From: an uncultured Sulfitobacter sp.
GTDB taxonomy: Bacteria > Pseudomonadota > Alphaproteobacteria > Rhodobacterales > Rhodobacteraceae
Assembly (NCBI GenBank): GCA_913060815.1
Contig: CAJXSZ010000002.1
Coordinates: 186,001 to 250,000 of the forward strand
Reading direction: 5' to 3'
DNA: 64,000 bases
This document shows, one piece after another, positions 18,474 to 30,522 of the stretch. The notes under the pieces are model-generated. The model saw nothing but the letters and a program-made list of their open reading frames with translations. It had not been told where the DNA came from and ran no database searches. How positions within the stretch are numbered: the stretch's first letter is position 1; the number at the start of each line of letters is the position of its first letter. A program made the position numbers and the translations under genes.

Positions 18474-18535
18474 CTTGAACCAAGTTGCGGCCATGTTATG
18501 GAAGGGCTTCCGAGAAACGATAGAGGGCCGCACTC

Positions 18536-19312
18536 ATGGCTTATGAAACGATCAATCTGGACGTCGATAACCACGTAGCTTTGGTAACACTGAACCGTCC
18601 GGATGCGCTTAATGCGCTCAATGATCAGCTCATGAGTGAGTTGGCCGATTGCCTCAAAAGCTGTCAGGACAATGAGAAGGTCCGCTGCATCGTGATCACC
18701 GGCTCGGAGAAGGCGTTCGCCGCTGGTGCCGATATTGCGATGATGAAGGACAAGAGCTTTGTTGATGCGTTCGCAGGGGATCTGTTCACGCCAGAGACAG
18801 ACCAGATCATGCGCGTGCGTAAGCCAATCATCGCTGCTGTATCAGGCTATGCGCTGGGCGGTGGCTGCGAATTGGCGATGATGTGCGATTTCATCATTTG
18901 TTCCGAGACCGCGAAGTTCGGCCAGCCCGAGATCAACCTCGGTGTCGTGGCCGGCATCGGCGGCACGCAGCGTTTGACGCGAATCGTCGGGAAGTCCAAA
19001 GCGATGGACATGAACCTGACGGGTCGCTTCATGGACGCCGAAGAAGCTGAGCGTTCGGGCCTCGCCTCGCGCGTTGTGCCCGTGAAAAAGCTGATTGAAG
19101 AGGCGCTGGGCGCTGCGCAAAAGATCTCAGAAAAATCCATGGTCTCCGTGATGGTCGTCAAAGAAGCTGTGAACCGCGCCTATGAGGTGCCGCTGCGCGA
19201 AGGACTGCTGTTTGAACGCCGCATGTTCCACGCGCTGTTTGCAACCGAGGATCAAGCCGAAGGTATGGGCGCGTTTTTGGAAAAGCGTGAGGCGCAGTTC
19301 CGCGACCGTTAA
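18536..19312 (+). CDS. enoyl-CoA hydratase
   Basis: 258 residues of the crotonase superfamily, hydrating trans-2-enoyl-CoA in fatty-acid oxidation. The oxyanion-hole and active-site regions are present: [30 protein letters not shown] (catalytic Glu in GCELAM) and [19 protein letters not shown] (second Glu in PEINLG). Length and both glutamates match mitochondrial-type short-chain hydratases. It sits between mutM and rpsT, a position it holds in other Rhodobacterales. Its physiological substrate is not shown by context. Confidence 0.93.
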   Translation: MAYETINLDVDNHVALVTLNRPDALNALNDQLMSELADCLKSCQDNEKVRCIVITGSEKAFAAGADIAMMKDKSFVDAFAGDLFTPETDQIMRVRKPIIAAVSGYALGGGCELAMMCDFIICSETAKFGQPEINLGVVAGIGGTQRLTRIVGKSKAMDMNLTGRFMDAEEAERSGLASRVVPVKKLIEEALGAAQKISEKSMVSVMVVKEAVNRAYEVPLREGLLFERRMFHALFATEDQAEGMGAFLEKREAQFRDR

Positions 19313-19616
19313 GGTCGGGCAGCGATTAGTCCGACAGGTCGTGCGTGAGCGCATCGAGCCACTGCCCCAGTGTTTTGAGTTGGATAGCAAACACATCTAG
19401 GCAAGTATCTCCTAACGCATAAAAAATGCTAAAAAGACCAAGGCCGATATCCTAGCCTATCTTCGCAATAAGAGGCCCTGATTTGCGCGTTGCTTTCCCC
19501 ATGCTAACTCGGGGAGTGCGCGAATGAGGTGGTAGATAGTCACACCAACCAAGGCCCCAGCACAGCAGACCTTTACAAGTCGGGATAAACACCGCTATAG
19601 CCCACCTCATACATGC
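19313..19616 (+). ncRNA. gene-free structured segment; candidate small RNA between enoyl-CoA hydratase and rpsT
   Basis: No convincing protein frame. CACTG-ccc-CAGTG-TTTT at 19360-19376 may be a weak hydratase terminator. Beyond it, an imperfect hairpin with CCCC/GGGG core spans about 19491-19520, followed directly by a perfect 9-base dyad AATGAGGTGG / CCACCTCAT (19524-19532 with 19602-19610), extended by ATAG / CTAT (19536-19539 with 19595-19598). The stacked dyads suggest a folded RNA. I could not match 6S, SRP or tmRNA signatures. Confidence 0.35.
19360..19376 (+). terminator. weak terminator after enoyl-CoA hydratase
   Basis: CACTG-ccc-CAGTG stem followed by TTTT, 48 bases after the stop. 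The stem is short, so the call is tentative. Confidence 0.35.
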
Positions 19617-19680
19617 GCGTGCAGCCCGCTCAGGCTAGAATCACCTATCGGTGTCCTCCCAAGCGGGAGCGATTGCACGC
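19617..19680 (+). promoter_or_regulatory. structured leader upstream of rpsT
   Basis: Nested perfect dyads: GCGTGCA (19617-19623) with TGCACGC (19674-19680), CCCGCT (19625-19630) with AGCGGG (19662-19667), AGG (19632-19634) with CCT (19655-19657), and a terminal hairpin CACC-tatc-GGTG (19642-19653). It ends 32 bases before the rpsT start. Position suggests a 5' untranslated element that could control S20 synthesis. Confidence 0.45.
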
Positions 19681-19712
19681 TTTGACACGAATAATTTGAT
19701 AGGATGATCCTC

Positions 19713-19976
19713 ATGGCCAATACACCACAAGCAAAGAAGCGCGCGCGTCAGAACGAAAAGCGTTTCGCAATCAACAAAGCACGTCGCTCACGCATTCGTA
19801 CATTCATCCGTAAAGTCGAAGAAGCCATCGAATCGGGTGTAAAGGACGACGCGGTTGCAGCACTCAAAGCAGCTCAGCCAGAGCTGATGCGCGGTGTGAC
19901 AAAGGGCGTTTACCACAAGAACACAGCGTCGCGGAAAATGTCTCGCTTGGCCGCGCGGGTCAAAGCAATCGCATAA
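19713..19976 (+). CDS. rpsT: 30S ribosomal protein S20
   Basis: 87 residues from the ATG at 19713 (AGGA eight bases upstream; an in-frame ATG three codons earlier is less likely). The N-terminus [17 protein letters not shown] is the S20 signature; the protein is rich in Lys/Arg and helical and binds 16S rRNA early in 30S assembly. It stands alone between the enoyl-CoA hydratase and dnaA, with a structured leader and its own UUCG-loop terminator. Confidence 0.98.
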   Translation: MANTPQAKKRARQNEKRFAINKARRSRIRTFIRKVEEAIESGVKDDAVAALKAAQPELMRGVTKGVYHKNTASRKMSRLAARVKAIA

Positions 19977-20000
19977 TTTGCGATCAAGACTAAAAATTTT

Positions 20001-20034
20001 ACAGGCGTCACTTCGGTGGCGCCTGTGTTGTTTT
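20001..20034 (+). terminator. rpsT terminator
   Basis: An 11-base-pair stem ACAGGCGTCAC / GTGGCGCCTGT (one G-U pair) closed by a TTCG tetraloop, followed by GTTGTTTT. It begins 25 bases after the rpsT stop. Confidence 0.93.
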
Positions 20035-20461
20035 GAGACCTCTTTCACGGGTCCGTGAGATTCTTTTCGTGCAAAGACAGAGTCAACGATTAAGTTCTGT
20101 TGAACCGCCATGTGCCCCCTTGGTAGTTAGTGTGAGCGAGTCACATCGCAGGGGGACAGACCCGACAATCCGACACCGTTTTGCTAGAGGCGGCGCTTGG
20201 ACCGAAGGTATTTTGCGAGGAGCCAATGGCTCTTTGTCATTAACTGCAAATGCTGCTGCCAGCAGTTTTGCCTGTCACTAAATGTAGTTTGTTTCGTTCG
20301 TTGTCTGTGATGCACTCATGTATCTGGGCGGGGTACGTGAGCCTTTTGGGGCCGCTAGAACTGGGCTGTTGTCTGTTGGGACCAGAGCAGCCCGAATGTG
20401 TTCTGGGGCTTTGTCGGGGATTGTCGCATGGGGCGGCGCAAGTGATGGTGGTTGGAATAGA
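20035..20461 (+). promoter_or_regulatory. long dnaA upstream region with strong dyads
   Basis: 427 bases with no supportable gene. A two-level hairpin spans 20111-20158: TGT-g-CCCCCT pairs with AGGGGGACA, and TGTGA-gcgag-TCACA is nested within. Further on, GAGCC-aat-GGCTC (20220-20232) is followed by two mutually exclusive stems, AACTGC (20242-20247) with GCAGTT (20262-20267) or CTGCT with AGCAG (20253-20265) followed by TTTT. These resemble attenuation elements. No TTATCCACA-type DnaA box is seen here. Confidence 0.45.
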
Positions 20462-21826
20462 ATGACGCGGGAAGAATGGAGCAACGTCAAACAACGTTTG
20501 CTGAAGACGGTTGGTCAAAACAATTTTACGACATGGATAGAACCCTTGATGCTGGCGCAGTCCAGTAGTGGCATTGCTGTTCTTAATGTCCCCACGACGT
20601 TCTTTGGAAATTACGTTTCCCAGAACTTTGCCGATCTCATTGTGCATGAGATGCGTGCGTTTGATGACACCATCTCTCGATTGAAATTTGAAGTCGCTCA
20701 GGCGCGCCCGAAGCCCGTCACCCGTCAGACAGACGCTATCGCGCAAAACAACACCAAGGCATCAAAGCCGGCGAATACTTCGACAGTATATACAGCCCCT
20801 CTCGAACGTCGGTTTTCATTCGATTCCTTCGTCGTCGGAAAACCCAATGAGTTGGCCCATGCTGCGGCAAAGCGTGTGGCCGAGGGCGGACCCGTAACGT
20901 TCAACCCACTGTTTTTGTATGGCGGGGTCGGCCTTGGTAAAACGCACCTGATGCATGCAATTGCACAGGAGCTGCAGGCACGGAAGCCAGAGCTGAATGT
21001 TCTGTACCTCTCCGCAGAGCAGTTCATGTACCGCTTTGTGCAAGCGCTGCGCGATCGCAAGATGATGGATTTCAAAGAAATCTTCCGCACTGTCGATGTA
21101 TTGATGGTCGATGATGTTCAGTTCATTGCAGGCAAAGACAGCACTCAGGAAGAGTTCTTTCACACCTTCAATGCACTGGTGGATCAGAACAAACAGATCA
21201 TCATTTCTGCGGACCGCGCACCGCAAGACATCAAAGACCTTGAGGATCGCGTAAAATCGCGTCTGCAATGCGGACTGGTGGTTGATTTGCATCCGACGGA
21301 TTATGAGCTGCGCTTGGGCATTCTACAGACGAAAGTCGATATCCACCGCGCCTCTTATCCCGATCTCGAGATGGAAGACGGTATCCTTGAATTTCTTGCG
21401 CACCGCATCTCTACCAATGTTCGTGTCCTTGAGGGCGCGCTTACGCGGCTCTTTGCCTTTGCTTCTCTTGTGGGGCGCACCATTGATATGGAGCTGACAC
21501 AGGATTGTCTTGCCGATGTGCTGCGCGCTTCGGAGCGAAAGATCACCGTTGAGGAAATCCAGCGCAAAGTATCGGACCACTACAACATTCGCCTCTCCGA
21601 TATGATCGGGCCTAAACGTCTGCGCAGTTTTGCACGCCCTCGTCAGGTTGCGATGTATCTGAGCAAACACATGACCAGCAGATCGCTGCCCGAGATCGGC
21701 AGGCGTTTTGGTGGGCGGGACCACACCACTGTGATGCACGGCGTCAAGCGGATCGAGGAGCTGAAGGTCTCGGACGGTCAAATTGCAGAAGACCTCGAAC
21801 TTCTGCGCCGCGCACTCGAAGCATAG
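20462..21826 (+). CDS. dnaA: chromosomal replication initiator DnaA
   Basis: 454 residues from the ATG at 20462 (MTREEWSNVKQRLLKTVGQN). Domain I covers about 1-85 (NNFTTWIEPL). A linker of about 45 residues is followed by AAA+ domain III with RRFSFDSFVVGKPN, Walker A GGVGLGKTHLMHA and Walker B LMVDDVQF. Domain IV carries the DNA-binding signature GGRDHTTVMHGVKRIEEL. It binds DnaA boxes and melts oriC. An in-frame extension of 48 codons upstream looks non-coding. The ribosome site before the ATG is weak (GGTTGGAATAG), so the exact start is a little uncertain. dnaN follows. Confidence 0.97.
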   Translation: MTREEWSNVKQRLLKTVGQNNFTTWIEPLMLAQSSSGIAVLNVPTTFFGNYVSQNFADLIVHEMRAFDDTISRLKFEVAQARPKPVTRQTDAIAQNNTKASKPANTSTVYTAPLERRFSFDSFVVGKPNELAHAAAKRVAEGGPVTFNPLFLYGGVGLGKTHLMHAIAQELQARKPELNVLYLSAEQFMYRFVQALRDRKMMDFKEIFRTVDVLMVDDVQFIAGKDSTQEEFFHTFNALVDQNKQIIISADRAPQDIKDLEDRVKSRLQCGLVVDLHPTDYELRLGILQTKVDIHRASYPDLEMEDGILEFLAHRISTNVRVLEGALTRLFAFASLVGRTIDMELTQDCLADVLRASERKITVEEIQRKVSDHYNIRLSDMIGPKRLRSFARPRQVAMYLSKHMTSRSLPEIGRRFGGRDHTTVMHGVKRIEELKVSDGQIAEDLELLRRALEA

Positions 21827-21853
21827 CCCGTTATCGGTGCAGTGTTGCCACAG

Positions 21854-21879
21854 GGCTGCCTTTCGCAGGGCGGCCTTTT
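21854..21879 (+). terminator. terminator after dnaA
   Basis: GGCTGCC and GGCGGCC form a 7-base-pair stem (one G-U pair) around TTTCGCAG, followed by TTTT. It lies 28 bases after the dnaA stop and suggests that dnaN has a promoter of its own in 21880-21960. Confidence 0.6.
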
Positions 21880-21963
21880 GCGCCTGTTGCGCGTTAAGTC
21901 TTGTGATTGGCTGGGAAGCGGGTAATTTGCCATTCCCGACCCTGTGCAGTGGAGAATAGGCAT

Positions 21964-23082
21964 ATGAAATTCAGCATCGAACGCGCCGCGTTGCTCAAAG
22001 CCGTGTCTCAGGCACAATCCGTGGTCGAGCGTCGCAATACAATTCCGATCCTTGCAAACGTTTTGATCGAGGCAGAAGGCAGCGATGTATCATTCCGCGC
22101 CACCGATCTGGATATCGAAGTTGTCGACAAAGCCCCTGCTCAGGTCGAGCGTGCAGGCGCTACAACGGTCGCTGCAACAACACTGCATGAGATCGTGCGC
22201 AAACTGCCTGATGGCGCGCTTGTTTCGCTAACCGCCGATAATGCTGCCGGTCGTCTGACTGTCGAGGCAGGCCGCTCCAACTTCTCACTGGCGACACTGC
22301 CGAAAGAAGACTTTCCTGTAATGGCTTCTTCGGAATATGCGTCGAACTTCTCGGCCAAGGCACCTGTGCTACGTCGCCTGTTTGATAAGTCCAAATTCGC
22401 TATTTCTACTGAGGAAACGCGTTACTATCTCAACGGTGTCTACATGCACATCGCGGAAGGTGATGGCGGCAAGATGTTGCGCTGTGTTGCCACAGACGGT
22501 CACCGCCTTGCACGGATCGATGCAGATATGCCTGATGGTGCCGCAGACATGCCTGGCGTGATCGTACCGCGCAAAACCGTGGGCGAGCTGCGCAAGCTGT
22601 TGGACGATGACGATATGGTCATTGCCGTGTCTGTCTCCGAGACCAAAGTTCGCTTTGCCACACCGCAGATTACACTCACCTCCAAAGTAATTGATGGCAC
22701 TTTCCCAGACTATACCCGTGTTATCCCCCAAGGAAACACACGTAAGCTGGAAGTAGATGCCGCTGATTTTGCCCGCGCCGTTGACCGTGTCGCGACTGTG
22801 AGCTCGGAACGGTCCCGCGCGGTAAAGCTCCAACTTGACGAAGATCGTTTGGTTCTCTCGGTCAATGCGCCTGACAGTGGCGCCGCTGAGGAAGAACTGG
22901 CTGTGGCCTACAGCGACGAGAAGCTGGAAATCGGTTTTAACGCGAAATACCTGCTCGAAATCGCATCTCAGGTAGATCGTGAGAACGCCGTTTTCATGTT
23001 CAACTCCTCAGGCGATCCAACGCTTATGCGTGAGGGGAATGACACCTCGGCGGTTTATGTCGTCATGCCAATGCGTGTGTGA
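21964..23082 (+). CDS. dnaN: DNA polymerase III beta sliding clamp
   Basis: 372 residues from the ATG at 21964 (MKFSIERAALLKAVSQAQSV, with GGAGAATAGGCAT upstream). Three repeated clamp domains of about 120 residues, typified by VVERRNTIPILANVLIEA, STEETRYYLNGVYMH, ATDGHRLA and the C-terminus YVVMPMRV. It encircles DNA and tethers polymerase III. It lies between dnaA and recF in the usual order; recF starts 33 bases later. Confidence 0.98.
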   Translation: MKFSIERAALLKAVSQAQSVVERRNTIPILANVLIEAEGSDVSFRATDLDIEVVDKAPAQVERAGATTVAATTLHEIVRKLPDGALVSLTADNAAGRLTVEAGRSNFSLATLPKEDFPVMASSEYASNFSAKAPVLRRLFDKSKFAISTEETRYYLNGVYMHIAEGDGGKMLRCVATDGHRLARIDADMPDGAADMPGVIVPRKTVGELRKLLDDDDMVIAVSVSETKVRFATPQITLTSKVIDGTFPDYTRVIPQGNTRKLEVDAADFARAVDRVATVSSERSRAVKLQLDEDRLVLSVNAPDSGAAEEELAVAYSDEKLEIGFNAKYLLEIASQVDRENAVFMFNSSGDPTLMREGNDTSAVYVVMPMRV

Positions 23083-23115
23083 GGACTACGAGATTTTTGA
23101 AGGCCCCACATTCTG

Positions 23116-24213
23116 ATGGCGGGTCTTTATCTTTCTAGTCTGACGTTGTCGCACTTCCGCTCTCACAAGAGGGCCGTGATTGAAGTGATCGACACGCCCG
23201 TGGCGATTCACGGCGATAACGGCGCTGGTAAAACCAACATTCTCGAAGCGCTCTCGCTGCTATCCCCTGGCCGTGGCCTACGCCGTGCCAGTGCAGAGCA
23301 AATGACCCGCCGCCCCGAAGGGCTGGGGTGGAAAATCACCGCTGTGCTGCATGGCCCTCTGGGCGCGAGCGAGATTGACGTCACATCAGAGAAAGGTGCG
23401 GCACGGCAGGTTCGAATTGATGGCAAGCCAGCCCCACAAACAGCTCTCGGGCGCATTGCACGCGTGCTGTGGCTTATTCCCTCCATGGACCGTTTGTGGA
23501 TTGAGGGCGCGGACGGGCGGCGGCGCTTTCTGGACCGTATGACGCTAAGCTTTCTGCCCGATCACGCCGATATCTCGCTCGCATACGAAAAGGCGATGCG
23601 CGAGCGAAACCGCCTCCTCAAAGATATGGTGAAAGAACCCTCGTGGTATGCTGCTCTTGAGGCACGCATGGCCGAAACGGGCGTTGCCATACACCACAAT
23701 CGTTTGCACGCACTTGCTGCCCTATCGCAGGCTCAGGATGCAGCGGAAACCGCATTTCCAACCGCATCCCTTGCGCTCGAATGTGACATGCCTACCGATG
23801 TCGAAGAAATGCGCGCAGCCCTATCCGAGAACCGCATGCGTGACCTCGCGGCGGGGCGTACCCTGATTGGTCCCCACCGCGCCGACCTGATCGGAACATA
23901 TGCCGCCAAAGGTATTCCTGCACGGGATTGTTCGACGGGAGAGCAGAAGGCGCTGCTCGTCTCGCTGATCCTCGCCAACGCCCGCGCATTGGCTGCTGAT
24001 TTCGGCGCGCCGCCACTGTTGTTGCTCGATGAAGTCGCCGCACATCTGGATGCAGGTCGCCGCGCAGCACTTTATGACGAGATCATCGCTTTGGGTGCCC
24101 AAGCGTGGATGACGGGGACCGAAGACGGTCTTTTTGATGCGATGGGGGACCGTGCGCAAAGCGTTTTGGTCACCGAAGAGGACGGAGTATCGACGGTGAA
24201 ATTAGCGCCCTAA
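23116..24213 (+). CDS. recF: DNA replication and repair protein RecF
   Basis: 365 residues. An SMC-like ATPase acting in recombinational repair of gaps at stalled forks. Walker A is GDNGAGKTNILEAL (about 33-46). The RecF signature LSLLSPGRGLRR follows. The ABC-type signature is STGEQKALLVSLILANA and Walker B is LLLLDEVAAHLD. Between dnaN and gyrB, as in most bacteria. Confidence 0.96.
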   Translation: MAGLYLSSLTLSHFRSHKRAVIEVIDTPVAIHGDNGAGKTNILEALSLLSPGRGLRRASAEQMTRRPEGLGWKITAVLHGPLGASEIDVTSEKGAARQVRIDGKPAPQTALGRIARVLWLIPSMDRLWIEGADGRRRFLDRMTLSFLPDHADISLAYEKAMRERNRLLKDMVKEPSWYAALEARMAETGVAIHHNRLHALAALSQAQDAAETAFPTASLALECDMPTDVEEMRAALSENRMRDLAAGRTLIGPHRADLIGTYAAKGIPARDCSTGEQKALLVSLILANARALAADFGAPPLLLLDEVAAHLDAGRRAALYDEIIALGAQAWMTGTEDGLFDAMGDRAQSVLVTEEDGVSTVKLAP

Positions 24214-24309
24214 TTCTGTGTAACTCCGACCACAAAATCTTGTGTCAATCGCGTGACAATGCACGCGAAAAACCGTATATTTAGCAGGTTGAATAACAGG
24301 ATCACATGA

Positions 24310-26724
<2,415 letters not shown>

Positions 26725-26756
26725 TCACAAGTCCGCCTGCGATACGCTGGGCGGCC

Positions 26757-28988
26757 TTATGCTTTCATCTTCCGCAATCGCAAAGCATTGCTGAGCACGA
26801 AGAGTGATGAAAGCCCCATGGCACCTGCCGCGAGACCTGGTGACAGTAGAATTCCGAACATGGGATAGAGCACACCAGCTGCGACAGGGATGAGGGCAAC
26901 ATTGTATCCAAAGGCCCAGACAAGGTTCTGCTTTATATTGCGCATCGTCTTTTGCGATGCGTCCATTGCAATCTCGACGCCCAAGGGATCGCCACCCATC
27001 AGCACAACATCCGCCGCATCCATTGCAACATCGGTCCCTGTACCAACCGCAATACCAACATCCGCATGGGCAAGCGCTGGCGCATCATTTATGCCGTCTC
27101 CGACGAACGCGATCACATCACCTTCGCGACGCAGGCTATCCAAAGCCGCGATCTTTCCATCTGGCAGCACATCCGAGATTACGTGATCCACGCCAAGTTC
27201 TGCCGCGAGGTTGCCAACAGCGGCGGCACTATCCCCACTGATCAGAGCAACCCGCACACCACGGGACTGCATGGCCGAAATCGCAGTCTTTGCACCTGAT
27301 CTCAAAGTGTCAGAGATCACCAGCATCGCCAGCGCCGCACCGTCGCGGGCCGCAAAGAACACTGTTTGCCCCTTGGCTTCCGCTGCAGCCTGCTCTGTTT
27401 CAAAGGCGCTGAGATCAACACCTAGCGAGGTCAGCCAAGCATATTTGCCGATATCTACCGTGGCGCCCTTGACCACTCCACTCACACCACGCCCTGCGAT
27501 GGCTTCTGAATTCTGAACCTCGAAGAGATCCAGCCCTTTCGCCGCTTCGAGAATTGCGCGGGCCGCAGGGTGTTGGGAGGAGGCTTCGACAGACGCGATC
27601 TCGATCAGTGCGGCCTGCTTGTCCATCCCGGTCACGGGCACGATGTCGACCAAGGTTGGCCGCCCTTTGGTCAATGTGCCCGTCTTATCAAAGGCAACCA
27701 ATGTCGTGCGTTGCAGATGCTGCAAGGCATTGCCCGTCCGAAACAGCACCCCGAGTTCAGCCGCACGACCCGTGCCGATCATGATGGACACAGGCGTCGC
27801 AAGCCCCATCGCACAGGGGCAAGCAATGATCAGAACAGAGACACCGACCACCAGCATGAAGGGCAATGTAGGCTCTGGCCCCACGATACCCCAAACCGTC
27901 ATCGTGACTATGGCAATCACCAGAACAGCAGGGACAAATCGCAGGGTGATCTGGTCAACCAGAGCTTGAATGGGAAGCCGCGCCGACTGCGCTGTCTCGA
28001 CCAACCGAATGATCTGGGCAAGCTTGCTGTCCTCCCCCATCGCTTGGGCATGACAGACCAGCGTGCCATCCATGTTGACCGTGCCCCCTGTCACCTTGTC
28101 ACCAACGGTTTTGGTGACAGGCATCGGCTCACCTGTGAGCATGCTTTGATCGACATCGCTGCTGCCCTCGACAACTTCGCCGTCTGCTGCGATACGCTCT
28201 CCCGCACGCACCATGAAGGCTTGACCAAGGGCAAGTTCCGCCATCGGCCTGTCCTGCCAGTCTCCATCAACGCGCAACCGCACCACATCAGGGCGCAAGC
28301 CGATCAGCCGCTCAATCGCGGCACCTGTCCGGTTTTTTGCACGCGCTTCCAGCCAGCGACCCAGCAGGATCAGCACGATAATCACACAAGCGGATTCAAA
28401 ATAGACAGCCCGCGATTGCTCGGGCAGCAACTCTGGTGCGGCGAGGACGAAGACGGAGTAGGCATAGGCAGCACCCGTGCCGAGTGCTACCAGACTGTTC
28501 ATATCAGGGGCGGCGCGGAACAGCGCGGGAATGCCGCGCCTGAAAAACCGCAAACCAGGTCCAAGCATCAGGATCGTCGTGAAGACGGATTGTATCTGCC
28601 ACGATGTCTCGAACCCTATGGTATTGTGGATCGCGTGGTGCACCGCGGGAAATACGTGGCTTCCCATTTCGAGCATGAAGACAGGAAGCGCCAGAAGCGC
28701 CGCAATGATCGTAGCGCGGCGCAGAGCAGAGACATCGTTCTCTTTGGCCTCACGGCGCTCCGCCGCGTCCTCGTCTTCCTTGAGCAACCCCGGATAGCCT
28801 GCTTTTTCCAAAGCCGCGAATGCGTCTTTCAGAGCCTTCGCTGAAGTGACGTTAAATTGCGCACTCTCATCAGCAAAATTTACCGCTGCGTCCTCAATGC
28901 CCTCCACGCTGTGCAATGCTTTCTGCGCACGCGCAGCGCATGAACCGCATGACATATTCTGCACGCGTATCGTGAATGTTTCGGACAT
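26757..28988 (-). CDS. copA: copper-translocating P-type ATPase (P1B-1 type)
   Basis: 743 residues. An N-terminal heavy-metal-associated domain with the metal site MSCGSC (Cys14 and Cys17) is followed by eight predicted membrane segments. The ion motif is [12 protein letters not shown], the phosphorylation site DKTGTLTKG, the nucleotide-domain HP motif [10 protein letters not shown], and the hinge [11 protein letters not shown]. The CPC motif and later MGLSS-type sequence fit Cu(I) export to the periplasm. Only one metal-binding domain. It follows the hemY-like gene on the same strand after 33 bases; a G-rich dyad lies at its ribosome site (28993-29008). No CueR-type regulator gene is adjacent. 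Confidence 0.92.
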   Translation of the reverse strand: MSETFTIRVQNMSCGSCAARAQKALHSVEGIEDAAVNFADESAQFNVTSAKALKDAFAALEKAGYPGLLKEDEDAAERREAKENDVSALRRATIIAALLALPVFMLEMGSHVFPAVHHAIHNTIGFETSWQIQSVFTTILMLGPGLRFFRRGIPALFRAAPDMNSLVALGTGAAYAYSVFVLAAPELLPEQSRAVYFESACVIIVLILLGRWLEARAKNRTGAAIERLIGLRPDVVRLRVDGDWQDRPMAELALGQAFMVRAGERIAADGEVVEGSSDVDQSMLTGEPMPVTKTVGDKVTGGTVNMDGTLVCHAQAMGEDSKLAQIIRLVETAQSARLPIQALVDQITLRFVPAVLVIAIVTMTVWGIVGPEPTLPFMLVVGVSVLIIACPCAMGLATPVSIMIGTGRAAELGVLFRTGNALQHLQRTTLVAFDKTGTLTKGRPTLVDIVPVTGMDKQAALIEIASVEASSQHPAARAILEAAKGLDLFEVQNSEAIAGRGVSGVVKGATVDIGKYAWLTSLGVDLSAFETEQAAAEAKGQTVFFAARDGAALAMLVISDTLRSGAKTAISAMQSRGVRVALISGDSAAAVGNLAAELGVDHVISDVLPDGKIAALDSLRREGDVIAFVGDGINDAPALAHADVGIAVGTGTDVAMDAADVVLMGGDPLGVEIAMDASQKTMRNIKQNLVWAFGYNVALIPVAAGVLYPMFGILLSPGLAAGAMGLSSLFVLSNALRLRKMKA

Positions 28989-29021
28989 TTCTTACCCCCT
29001 CAGGAGGGTGGGACTGGCCTG

Positions 29022-30512
29022 CTATTTGGCAGCCTCGTCACCCTCGGACTTCTTTGAAGAAGTGGCACCCTCAGCTTCGATAATCTCGGCGTCTTCGATA
29101 ACGACATCCTTAACTACTGTTTCGGTGTTATCCTCAAGTGCCCCAACGATCAGCGGTAGCATCTGCACGCCAGCGGGCATTGCAACTTCGGAGACGGGCG
29201 GGCGTTTCCATGCAAGCGTATCAAAGCTGGAACAGTTCTCGCAGACCGGCTTCCACTCGGCGTGAATGTGCTGACAGTTGTCGCAAATCCACTGTGGACC
29301 ACGCGGCACCGCAAGAGCACGCGCAAGCCAACCTTTTACAACCGTATCCGAGGCCCCTTCACCGCGTTCAATCACAGCCATAAGCGTGACGGAGCGTGCG
29401 TCGGGATCAACCTCGACCAGATCGCCCAGCGCACGGCGCGCTTCAGGGAAATCTTCGTTGGCGATATGAAGCTCGGAGAGTAGCATTTTTGTTTCGGGAT
29501 GATCAGCGTTCAGTTTTGTCAGCACCTTAAAACGTTTGATCCGCTCTGTCGGCGTCTCGTCTGGTGCGATAGCGGCAAAGGTGGCGGCCAGATCAGGATG
29601 TGGCTGCACTTCCCATGCCTTCTTCAAGACACGCGTGGCATAGCGCGGCTTATCCTGCTCAATATACCCGTTCGCAGCCATCACCGCAGCGGGGACCAGA
29701 TCGGGGGAAAGGCGGTTTGCCTCGATCGCTGTCTCGCGTGCCTCGATCGAGCTTCCGTCTGCAACAACATCTTTCGCTTCAGACAAGGCAAGCACAGCAT
29801 CGCGGCGCTTGTGAACATCGCGTGGCAATTGGCCATTGCGCAGCTTGGTGCTCAGCGTTTTACGCGCACCGGTCCAATCCTCTTTCTCTGCCTGAAGGCG
29901 TAGCAACAGATCGCCCGTCTCTTCATGCTTTGGCTTGAGCGCGAAAGCTTTCTCGGCCAGCTGGATCGCAGTCTCGGTATCACCCTCGGCCAGTTTTTGT
30001 TTCATGATCCCGCGCACACCCACAAAACGGGTCTGTTCGTTCTCGACCAGCTTGCGGTAGGTTTCCTCGGCCTTGCGTGTATCGCCTGCCATCTCAGCCG
30101 CTTGGGCCGTGAGCAGATTAGTCAGCGCGGGCTTGTTAAGGTATTTGTCTGCTTTGGCTGCCTTCGCCATCGCAACATTTCCCTCACCATTGGCCAGCGC
30201 CATCAAACCCTGTGACAGTGCGTCAAAGCCTTTGCGCTCGCGGTTGCGATCAAAATAACGCGACAGCGCAGTCTCGTCGCCGTTAAGAAACTTCCAAACA
30301 GCGGCCAGCAGGGACAGCACTTTGAGGAAAACCCAGACGAGGAAGACCAGCAGAACCAACAGAAGGATCGATTCCAGCGGACCAGGGTTCAGCTCAACCC
30401 CCATTGCCCGAATTTGCAGACCACCTTCGGCTTGAAGCAAGAAATTTGCGCCCCATGCCAGCGCACCTACGATGCAAAAGAAAAAGACGATTTTGATGAG
30501 GGACCAGAGCAT
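29022..30512 (-). CDS. HemY N-terminal domain membrane protein with C-terminal rubredoxin-like knuckles
   Basis: 496 residues. Two N-terminal membrane helices (WSLIKIVFFFCIVGALAWGA and ILLLVLLVFLVWVFLKVLSLL) are followed by TPR-like helical repeats (about 100-390), the HemY_N/TPR architecture of heme-operon proteins of unresolved biochemistry. The C-terminal part has a CDNC...CENC pair (WICDNCQHIHAEWKP, VCENCSSFDTLAWK), a rubredoxin-like metal site like that of LapB. The last 60 residues are acidic. It directly follows mic60 and hemD. Despite the name, this is not protoporphyrinogen oxidase. A scaffold role in the membrane is inference. Confidence 0.88.
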   Translation of the reverse strand: MLWSLIKIVFFFCIVGALAWGANFLLQAEGGLQIRAMGVELNPGPLESILLLVLLVFLVWVFLKVLSLLAAVWKFLNGDETALSRYFDRNRERKGFDALSQGLMALANGEGNVAMAKAAKADKYLNKPALTNLLTAQAAEMAGDTRKAEETYRKLVENEQTRFVGVRGIMKQKLAEGDTETAIQLAEKAFALKPKHEETGDLLLRLQAEKEDWTGARKTLSTKLRNGQLPRDVHKRRDAVLALSEAKDVVADGSSIEARETAIEANRLSPDLVPAAVMAANGYIEQDKPRYATRVLKKAWEVQPHPDLAATFAAIAPDETPTERIKRFKVLTKLNADHPETKMLLSELHIANEDFPEARRALGDLVEVDPDARSVTLMAVIERGEGASDTVVKGWLARALAVPRGPQWICDNCQHIHAEWKPVCENCSSFDTLAWKRPPVSEVAMPAGVQMLPLIVGALEDNTETVVKDVVIEDAEIIEAEGATSSKKSEGDEAAK

Positions 30513-30522
30513 ATTGTTTTCC

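Noticed and set aside
20318-20461. 48-codon N-terminal extension of dnaA
   Set aside because: No family similarity and no ribosome site; DnaA domain I starts at MTREEWSNVKQRLL.
26731-26756. terminator between gyrB and copA
   Set aside because: Only a CCGCC/GGCGG core with no T-run on the plus strand; too weak to call.
27570-28844. 424-codon plus-strand open frame
   Set aside because: Antisense to the copper ATPase, whose motifs are complete. Composition is typical of a GC-rich shadow frame.
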